A model generated the notes under the pieces. That model was given only the letters and a program-made list of their open reading frames with translations, was not told the origin of the DNA and did no database searches. From NCBI GenBank assembly GCA_964501105.1, contig CAZCRG010000027.1, forward strand, positions 1 through 18,207: a stretch of 18,207 nt of DNA, read 5' to 3'. Of this stretch, positions 13,749 through 18,207 are shown piece after piece. How positions within the stretch are numbered: the stretch's first letter is position 1; each line of letters opens with the position of its first letter. Source of the DNA: BMS3B sp964501105 (lineage in GTDB: Archaea > Hydrothermarchaeota > Hydrothermarchaeia > Hydrothermarchaeales > BMS3B). Position numbers and translations under genes: made by a program.

Positions 13749-14744
13749 ATGCAGAAACTGCCTTCAGAAACAGAGAGAAAGCTTATTACTCTATCCAGAG
13801 CCACCACCGATAAGAGCTTTGGTAAGGAGCCTGAGAAGCGAAGCATCGAGGAGCATATCAGGTATGGATTTATAAACCTCGATAAACCTCGTGGGCCCAC
13901 TTCTCATGAGGTGGTGGCCTGGGTAAAGAAAATTCTTGAGATTAAGAAGGCAGGTCATGGCGGTACCCTCGACCCCAAGGTGTCGGGGGTCTTGCCTATA
14001 GCTCTTGAAGAATCCACAAAGGTCTTGGGCTCCCTTCTAAGAGCAGGCAAAGAGTATGTCTGCGTAATGCGCCTCCATGGAGATGCTGAGGAAGAGAAGA
14101 TCAAGAAAGTTTTTTCTGAGTTTACGGGGGAGATAATTCAGCGTCCACCAGTAAGAAGCTCTGTGAAGCGGCAGCTGAGAAAGAGAAAAATTTATTATCT
14201 GGAATTTCTGGAGAGGGATGGAAGAGATGTTCTCTTTAAGGTGGGATCCGAGGCAGGCACCTATATAAGAAAACTATGCCATGATATGGGGGAGGTCTTA
14301 GGAACAGGTGCCCATATGATTGAGCTTCGCCGCACCAAGAGTGGAAACTTGACTGAGGATGATATAGTTACACTTCATGACCTTAAGGATGCCTACATCT
14401 TCTGGAAGGAAAATGGGATTGAGGAATTTTTGAGAAAAACAATTATACCTGTTGAAAGGGTGGTGAACTTCCTTCCCAGTGTTGTGGTAAGAGACAGTGC
14501 AGTGGATGCTCTCTGCCACGGCGCGCCTCTTGCAGTGCCTGGAATTGCCAGGGTGGATGCAAAGCTGGAGAAGGGCCAGTTGGTAACTGTTATGACTCTC
14601 AAGGGAGAGCTTATAGCCACAGGCATAGCTCAGATGGATACTGCTGAGATTCTGAGCGAGGGTAAAGGCATATCTGTTAAGACTGATAGAGTTATTATGA
14701 AACCTGGAACCTATCCAAAGTTCTGGAAGAAGAGGGAAGAGTGA
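13749..14744 (+). CDS. cbf5: tRNA/rRNA pseudouridine synthase Cbf5 (dyskerin homologue)
   Basis: Cbf5 is the catalytic subunit of archaeal H/ACA sRNPs (with Nop10, Gar1, L7Ae), which pseudouridylate rRNA, and can also make pseudouridine 55 in tRNA. The 331 residues have the TruB catalytic domain at about 38-240, with FINLDKPRGPTSHEVVAWVKK and the catalytic loop GHGGTLDPKVSGVLP, catalytic Asp at 75, plus RSSVKRQLRKRKIYYLEF and EAGTYIRKLCHDMGEVLGTGAHM. A C-terminal PUA domain spans about 244-325 (GAPLAVPGIARVD, LKGELIATG, VIMKPGTYPKFW). It is full length for archaea. As the last gene of the superoperon it ends at an AT-rich gap. Confidence 0.96.
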   Translation: MQKLPSETERKLITLSRATTDKSFGKEPEKRSIEEHIRYGFINLDKPRGPTSHEVVAWVKKILEIKKAGHGGTLDPKVSGVLPIALEESTKVLGSLLRAGKEYVCVMRLHGDAEEEKIKKVFSEFTGEIIQRPPVRSSVKRQLRKRKIYYLEFLERDGRDVLFKVGSEAGTYIRKLCHDMGEVLGTGAHMIELRRTKSGNLTEDDIVTLHDLKDAYIFWKENGIEEFLRKTIIPVERVVNFLPSVVVRDSAVDALCHGAPLAVPGIARVDAKLEKGQLVTVMTLKGELIATGIAQMDTAEILSEGKGISVKTDRVIMKPGTYPKFWKKREE

Positions 14745-14822
14745 TATTACAGGTTATTTATGTTTAAAGGATTTTATTCAGAAAAATTTTAAAAAATTGT
14801 AACTGCAGATGGGGAATCATTA

Positions 14823-14839
14823 AAGGGACGAAGTCCCTT
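14823..14839 (+). terminator. 7-bp hairpin in the gap after cbf5, possible transcript end
   Basis: A perfect inverted repeat, AAGGGAC then loop GAA then GTCCCTT, is followed by a pyrimidine-rich stretch (CTTCTTATTGTT). It lies 78 bases after the cbf5 stop in otherwise AT-rich sequence. Archaeal terminators rely more on U tracts than hairpins, so this may be a 3'-end processing or stability structure. It is symmetric, and its orientation is not certain. Confidence 0.4.
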
Positions 14840-14872
14840 CTTATTGTTAACATTAGACAAAATATCCGAAAT

Positions 14873-14882
14873 GAATATTTAA
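14873..14882 (+). promoter_or_regulatory. Candidate TATA box of the metallohydrolase gene
   Basis: GAATATTTAA, preceded by the purine-rich CCGAAA (14866-14871) as a possible BRE, would set transcription start near 14904, about 40 bases before the ATG at 14943. The match is weak in an AT-rich gap. Confidence 0.3.
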
Positions 14883-14933
14883 CATAGTAAACAACTTTTG
14901 AGAAAGAAGATGTTAAATTTAACAAATAGAGAT

Positions 14934-14939
14934 GGTGGT
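14934..14939 (+). promoter_or_regulatory. Ribosome-binding site deciding the metallohydrolase start
   Basis: GGTGGT lies three bases before the ATG at 14943. Neither the TTG at 14898 nor the ATG at 14910 has a comparable site, so 14943 is taken as the start. Confidence 0.6.
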
Positions 14940-14942
14940 TCA

Positions 14943-15764
14943 ATGCGATTGAAAGTGCTGATAGAGAATACAGTTGCAAATCCCATAGGTGTGTGTGGTG
15001 AACATGGTTTGTCTATGCTTATAGAGTTCAGAGGCAGGCGTTTTCTCTTTGACACCGGACAGAGTGATAGAATTGTGGAGAACGCAGTATTGATGGGAGA
15101 AGACCTAAGCAAACTGGACGGTGTGATAATAAGCCATGGGCACTACGACCACACAGGTGGTTTAAAGGCTGTACTTGAAGCCACAGGTGGCTGCAGGGTT
15201 TATGCTCATCCTGAGATATTCCAACTACGGTATGGTAAGGAGCCCTTTAACCGATTTATTGGTGTGCCCTTTAGAAAGGAAGACCTCGAGAGTATTGGTG
15301 CCGAGTTAGTATCCGTTGTGGAGCCTCTAGAGATTGCCCCAGGTTTGTGGATAAGCGGGGAGGTTCCCAGGAGAACAGAGTTTGAAGGTGAGGATAGAAA
15401 TCTGTATGTGGTTGAGAATGGAAGAGAAAAGCCAGATCCTCTGAGAGATGACCTGAGTGTGTATGCAAAAGTGAGGGCTGGCATAGTAATAATCCTTGGC
15501 TGTGCACATTCAGGAATTGTGAATATAATTGAGCATGCCAGAGAGGTTACAGGTGATGACAGAATTTATGGTATAATAGGTGGCACTCATCTGGGACTTG
15601 TAGATGCAGAACGCAGAAAGAAGAGTCTGGAGTACCTAAAAAATCTCAATCTTGGATTAATAGCTCCAAACCACTGCACAGGGTTGGAGGTGTCTTCTGA
15701 GCTCAAAGTCACCTATGGTGATATTATGAAGTTTGCCTCTGTGGGCTTGGAGTTTAAGTTTTAG
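14943..15764 (+). CDS. Metallo-beta-lactamase-fold hydrolase, COG1237 family
   Basis: The 273 residues carry the metal-binding signature of the fold: HGHYDH with His65, His67, Asp69 and His70, then GCAHSG (His189), GGTHL (His216) and NHCTG (His244). FDTGQ at 36-40 and the N-terminal IENTVANPIGVCGEHGLSMLIE match COG1237. A characterised member, MJ0301, makes 7,8-dihydropterin-6-methyl-4-(beta-D-ribofuranosyl)aminobenzene 5'-phosphate in methanopterin synthesis, so that role is possible, but the family also has members of unknown substrate. The gene stands alone between two AT-rich gaps, so context does not help. Frame is open upstream to a TTG at 14898; the ATG with a ribosome-binding site is preferred. 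Confidence 0.85.
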   Translation: MRLKVLIENTVANPIGVCGEHGLSMLIEFRGRRFLFDTGQSDRIVENAVLMGEDLSKLDGVIISHGHYDHTGGLKAVLEATGGCRVYAHPEIFQLRYGKEPFNRFIGVPFRKEDLESIGAELVSVVEPLEIAPGLWISGEVPRRTEFEGEDRNLYVVENGREKPDPLRDDLSVYAKVRAGIVIILGCAHSGIVNIIEHAREVTGDDRIYGIIGGTHLGLVDAERRKKSLEYLKNLNLGLIAPNHCTGLEVSSELKVTYGDIMKFASVGLEFKF

Positions 15765-16176
15765 CTGTGGTGTTAGCCTGAGAGAGATCACTAACAACAA
15801 TAAAAATGGGATTTAAATTTTTGAAGGCTAAGTCACAGTCACCAGCGAACTCATAGCTTTTTCTTATGTATTTTAAGGTGCTCCTTGAACCTACACCTAA
15901 GCAAGTCTATGTATGCTTTATTTTGGGCTAAAACCCAGTGAAATAACAATGCCCGTAAAAAGTACACTTAAAGCGCATGCTTTTTTAACAGATTCCATTG
16001 TATACCAATGTTGTTTAGACAAAGCGAAAATTTTGTGTTTCTATGCACAATTATAACGGAATTGCAAATGTACCTTTATATCGTGCGTTTTGTTTTTAAT
16101 ATGAAATCTGAAAATTTACAGGTGATATGCATGTATTTTTACACTGGCTTGTGGAGGGAGTTTTTACAAAATTAAG
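15765..16176. other. Convergent AT-rich intergenic region without a recognisable gene
   Basis: This 412-base gap lies between the 3' ends of the metallohydrolase (plus) and the tRNA (minus). I see no convincing protein gene or structured RNA. It holds several short inverted repeats: TGTTAG/CTAACA (15771-15796, 14-base loop, seven bases after the hydrolase stop), AAAGC/GCTTT followed by a T run (15970-15986), CATTG/CAATG (15996-16010) and CAATT/AATTG (16048-16064). A TATA-like TTTATAT sits at 16075-16081. These may be transcript ends or chance in AT-rich DNA. Confidence 0.6.
15970..15986 (+). terminator. Short hairpin followed by T6, possible terminator
   Basis: AAAGC, loop GCAT, GCTTT forms a 5-bp stem running into TTTTTT (15981-15986). 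It is about 205 bases after the hydrolase stop, and the stem is weak, so the call is tentative. Confidence 0.25.
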
Positions 16177-16248
16177 CGGGCCTGCGGGGAATTGAACCCC
16201 GGCCTCCGGGTCCGAAGCCCGGAAGTCTATCCGCTAGCCTACAGGCCC
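16177..16248 (-). tRNA. tRNA-Arg, anticodon TCG
   Basis: Read on the minus strand, 72 bases fold into a cloverleaf: acceptor GGGCCTG/CAGGCCC (7 bp), anticodon stem CCGGG/CCCGG with loop CTTCGGA, T arm CGGGG TTCAATT CCCCG, four-base variable region and discriminator G at 16177. The anticodon TCG is at 16213-16215, reading CGA and possibly CGG. CCA is not encoded (CTT follows), and there is no intron. The D stem is weak: G10-T25 and T13-G22 wobbles, one G-C pair and a C12-A23 mismatch. The tRNA starts one base after the stop codon of the upstream Trm112-like gene, so the two probably share a transcript that RNase P cuts. Confidence 0.95.
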
Positions 16249-16249
16249 A

Positions 16250-16528
16250 TTACTTCACAAGGTCCTCTCTAAGCTCATCTGGGAGCATGTGAGGAATATC
16301 ATCTATGATGGGATACCACCTGCTGCATGCCTTGCAGATAAGCACCTCACCCTTAATAGGCTTTAAATTTTCTCCGCACTTGGGGCAGGCTTCACCTTTA
16401 AAATCTCTGGCATAATACCTTATGTCATCCTTCTCACAGTAGTAGAAGTCTTCATCAGCTTTATACTCAATATCCCCCTTGCACATTGGGCAGGCGAGAA
16501 TCTCAAGAAGTTCATTACTCAGTGGCAT
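16250..16528 (-). CDS. Trm112-like zinc protein (methyltransferase activator) with extra Cys-rich insert
   Basis: Trm112 proteins are small zinc-binding partners that stabilise and activate several tRNA, rRNA and release-factor methyltransferases. The 92-residue product begins MPLSNELLEILACPMCKGDIEY and ends EVLICKACSRWYPIIDDIPHMLPDELRE, which are the two ends of the Trm112/UPF0434 fold with Cys13/Cys16 and Cys65/Cys68. Typical small members are about 60 residues. Here about 30 residues (near 27-58) are inserted, with Cys31 and a second CPKC pair (Cys48/Cys51), suggesting another metal site. AGGAGGTT (16533-16540) supports ATG 16528 over the upstream TTG at 16534. The gene overlaps the end of cobY by 14 bases. 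Family assignment is firm; the partner is unknown. Confidence 0.85.
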   Translation of the reverse strand: MPLSNELLEILACPMCKGDIEYKADEDFYYCEKDDIRYYARDFKGEACPKCGENLKPIKGEVLICKACSRWYPIIDDIPHMLPDELREDLVK

Positions 16529-17114
16529 CTTCAACCTCCTCTAAAACCTTCTCTGCAATCTTTAAATCCTCATTATAATTAACATTTACAGCTAATCTGG
16601 GATTACTTACCACGAGATAGCACTGCTCACCTTCAAGGTACTCTCCATCTAAAACATTTATACCAGTTGGAATGCCCTCAGGGAGCTTTATATCAGCCCT
16701 TAAGCCCAGTTTTTTATATACCTCCTCTCTGCAGAGTACAGCTAAGGATGGGCAGCCTCGAGAGGTATATTCGCTGAGCACATATTTAATATCCTTCTTT
16801 CTGATGAGGGGCAGGTCGCTGGTTAGAGTTATAGTTTTACCCAGCCTCAGCTTTCTCAAAGCATAAGTTAAATCTTCAACATAACCCTTAGCAGGTGTAA
16901 TAATAACCTCCATGCCCTTTTCTTCAAGATAAGCTTTTGTTTCAGGGGTATTTTCTGTTACTGCTACAGCTACTCTTTCTATTTCTTCAATATCAAGAGC
17001 TTCAATTATGCAGTCTATCATGGGCTTTCCTCTAAAATTAAGAAGGGGTTTCTCAACCTCCAGCTTCAATCTTCTCGCTTTACCTCCTGCCATGATAAGG
17101 GCTGAGAAGCTCAT
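16515..17114 (-). CDS. cobY: Adenosylcobinamide-phosphate guanylyltransferase CobY
   Basis: CobY transfers GMP from GTP to adenosylcobinamide phosphate to give adenosylcobinamide-GDP, the substrate of CobS. In archaea it replaces the unrelated bacterial CobU. The 199 residues start MSFSALIMAGGKARRLKLEVEKPLLNFRGKPMIDCIIEAL, with the nucleotidyltransferase signature GGKARR (10-15) and EKPLL, shared with MobA/GlmU-type enzymes. TLTSDLPLI is the metal-binding strand, and IPTGINVLDG and NPRLAVNVN are seen in CobY. It follows cobS with an ATGA overlap, so the two are translated together. The assignment rests on motifs plus the cobS neighbour. Confidence 0.92.
   Translation of the reverse strand: MSFSALIMAGGKARRLKLEVEKPLLNFRGKPMIDCIIEALDIEEIERVAVAVTENTPETKAYLEEKGMEVIITPAKGYVEDLTYALRKLRLGKTITLTSDLPLIRKKDIKYVLSEYTSRGCPSLAVLCREEVYKKLGLRADIKLPEGIPTGINVLDGEYLEGEQCYLVVSNPRLAVNVNYNEDLKIAEKVLEEVEDATE
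16533..16540 (-). promoter_or_regulatory. Ribosome-binding site of the Trm112-like gene, inside cobY
   Basis: On the minus strand AGGAGGTT lies four bases before the ATG at 16528, within the cobY coding region. It is a near-complete anti-16S match and decides the start. Confidence 0.7.
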
Positions 17115-17833
17115 AACAGCACCAGAAGAGTAGCAGTTCTGACAATCTCGTTGATGGCACCAAGAATGTCGCCTGAGATGCCCCCGAAGTTCTTCTCTGC
17201 ATTCCTCACCATAATAAAGCTTAAAGCCACAGCAGTTATAAGCACGTAAGGTGCTTTCAGAAAGGCCAGGGCGAGAAGAGGCAGGTAGGCTAAAAAGGCT
17301 TTGAATAGAAGAGGGTGGTTCCCCTTAATATGATTGAGAAAAATACTCCCCATGCCTTTATGACTTGCCTCTTTAGAGATGTAGCAGGAGAACACCATTG
17401 AAAACTTGGCAGTGCTTTCAGCAATGACTAGCTGGGATAGAAAGCCAAAGCTGTGTTTGATAACCAGAAAGCCAGCAAGAAGAACAAAAAAGCCAGTGGC
17501 AAAGGCAGAAACCCCGTGATTTAAATCGTGCATAGCCTTGAGCTTTTTCTCCCTGTCACCTCTTATAAAAAGAGCATCTGCCCAGTCAAGCAAGCCGTCG
17601 AGATGGTGAAAACCTGATAAGATATAGAGAGAGGCGAGAGCTACAAGAACAGCTATGTCCCGTGGAAAAAAGTAGGTGAAAATGAGAGCAGCAAGAGAAG
17701 CCAGAACACCTATCACAGCACCTGCCACTGGGAAAGTCCATGAAGCTTGGGCTACCTTTTCAACTCTCTCCATACCTACTGGTATTATGCTGAGAAAGCC
17801 GAGAGTAGCTCTTAGACTCTTTAACATGCTCAT
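17111..17833 (-). CDS. cobS: Adenosylcobinamide-GDP ribazoletransferase (cobalamin synthase) CobS
   Basis: CobS is a membrane enzyme that joins adenosylcobinamide-GDP and alpha-ribazole (or its phosphate) in the last stage of cobalamin assembly. The product is about 240 residues with six or so hydrophobic spans. The signature GFHHLDGLLDWADALF contains the acidic residues that bind metal, followed by AMHDLNHGVSAFATG and, near the C terminus, FGGISGDILGAINEIVRTATLL. The likely start is the ATG at 17833 (MSMLKSLRATLGFLSIIPVG); an ATG at 17827 is an alternative that gives MLKSLRA. Neither has a clear ribosome-binding site. The 5' end lies inside the histidine kinase gene in another frame. Confidence 0.93.
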   Translation of the reverse strand: MSMLKSLRATLGFLSIIPVGMERVEKVAQASWTFPVAGAVIGVLASLAALIFTYFFPRDIAVLVALASLYILSGFHHLDGLLDWADALFIRGDREKKLKAMHDLNHGVSAFATGFFVLLAGFLVIKHSFGFLSQLVIAESTAKFSMVFSCYISKEASHKGMGSIFLNHIKGNHPLLFKAFLAYLPLLALAFLKAPYVLITAVALSFIMVRNAEKNFGGISGDILGAINEIVRTATLLVLL

Positions 17834-18207
17834 TCTTTGGCAGGAGAACCTTAAAAATACTTCCCTTGGGATTGTTATCTTCAACCCAAACTTTGCCAGA
17901 GTGCATATCTACAATAGTTTTGACAATTGCTAAACCAAGTCCACTCCCCTTTACGCCATGTTTATCTTTTCTTATAAATCTTTCAAATATAGATTTTTTA
18001 TATTTGTCTTTTATACCAGGTCCTTCATCTTTTACTTCTACAAGACAGTCGTAACCTCTATTAGTTAGAACTATCTCAACTGTTGTATCAGGATAAGAAT
18101 ACTTAATTGCATTCGAAAGAAGATTAGAAAATACCTCTTTTATGATTAAACTACCCATTCTATTGCAATTATAACCTTTCAATATTATATTAATATTTCT
18201 ATCTTTA
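17760..18207 (-). CDS. Sensor histidine kinase, C-terminal part (5' end beyond window)
   Basis: The frame is open to the right edge and gives 148 residues, so the N-terminal sensor and the phospho-accepting histidine are outside the window. What is visible is a HATPase_c ATP-binding domain: N box with EVFSNLLSNAIKYS, G1 box VKDEGPGI, F box IFERFIRK and G2 box GSGLGLAIVKTIVDMHSGKVWVED, then GSIFKVLLP, where such proteins usually end. About 26 further residues follow, encoded only by sequence that overlaps cobS by 74 bases. A TTG at 18182 lies within the conserved fold and is not a start. The signal it senses cannot be told from this part. Confidence 0.92.
   Translation of the reverse strand, partial: KDRNINIILKGYNCNRMGSLIIKEVFSNLLSNAIKYSYPDTTVEIVLTNRGYDCLVEVKDEGPGIKDKYKKSIFERFIRKDKHGVKGSGLGLAIVKTIVDMHSGKVWVEDNNPKGSIFKVLLPKNEHVKESKSYSRLSQHNTSRYGES

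Noticed and set aside
14847..14885. Direct repeat TTAACAT at 14847-14853 and 14879-14885 as paired operator sites
   Set aside because: Seven-base matches in AT-rich sequence are likely by chance, and no regulator gene is adjacent.
15996..16010. CATTG/CAATG dyad as a regulator-binding site or small RNA stem
   Set aside because: Arms of only five bases in a gap between convergent 3' ends; no gene starts nearby to be controlled.
15765..16176. Box C/D sRNA, CRISPR repeat or mobile element remnant in the convergent gap
   Set aside because: No RTGATGA plus CTGA box pairs, no regularly spaced repeats, and no transposase fragment or terminal repeats were seen.

Overview
The window is archaeal chromosome and almost certainly euryarchaeal. 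From base 1 to about 14744 it carries an unbroken plus-strand ribosomal protein superoperon with archaeal/eukaryotic-type members (eS4, eL32, eL19, eL34, eL14), the RNase P protein Rnp1, the archaeal translocon SecY, archaeal-type adenylate kinase, an Oxa1/YidC-like DUF106 protein, cytidylate kinase and the pseudouridine synthase Cbf5. Archaeal Shine-Dalgarno motifs (GGTGAT, GGAGG), heavy use of AGA/AGG and ATA codons, and the archaeal cobalamin enzyme CobY fit this. Retention of eL14 and eL34, together with CobY, a COG1237 metallohydrolase and a histidine kinase, suggests a methanogen-related or Archaeoglobi/Methanomicrobia-like lineage. I cannot name the genus from the sequence.

Layout. Bases 1-14744 hold 29 genes on the plus strand, overlapping or separated by at most about 15 bases: uL4 (5' end cut by the window), uL23, uL2, uS19, uL22, uS3, uL29, rnp1, uS17, uL14, uL24, eS4, uL5, uS14, uS8, uL6, eL32, eL19, uL18, uS5, uL30, uL15, secY, adkA, DUF106, eL34, cmk, eL14, cbf5. 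The translation factor eIF1/SUI1, which sits between uL29 and rnp1 in Methanocaldococcus, is absent here. A 198-base AT-rich gap with a 7-bp hairpin follows, then a plus-strand metallo-beta-lactamase-fold hydrolase (14943-15764). A 412-base convergent gap (15765-16176) separates it from the minus-strand block: tRNA-Arg(TCG), a Trm112-like zinc protein, cobY, cobS, and the C-terminal part of a sensor histidine kinase running off the right edge.

How the genes work together. The left 80 percent builds the ribosome and its partners: nascent-chain insertion (SecY, DUF106), nucleotide kinases, and tRNA/rRNA maturation (Rnp1, Cbf5). Genes are tightly coupled, and stop codons often lie inside the next gene's Shine-Dalgarno motif. 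The right block joins the last steps of adenosylcobalamin assembly (CobY activates adenosylcobinamide phosphate; CobS adds alpha-ribazole) to a Trm112-like methyltransferase partner and a tRNA that begins one base after the Trm112 stop codon.

Most of the window is conserved housekeeping sequence, and I see no clearly new multi-gene system. The points most worth a second look are the Trm112-like protein with an extra cysteine-rich insert, the mRNA-tRNA junction beside it, the 74-base histidine kinase/cobS overlap, the acidic tail of uS3, and the repeated GTG-at-minus-9 arrangement of start sites.
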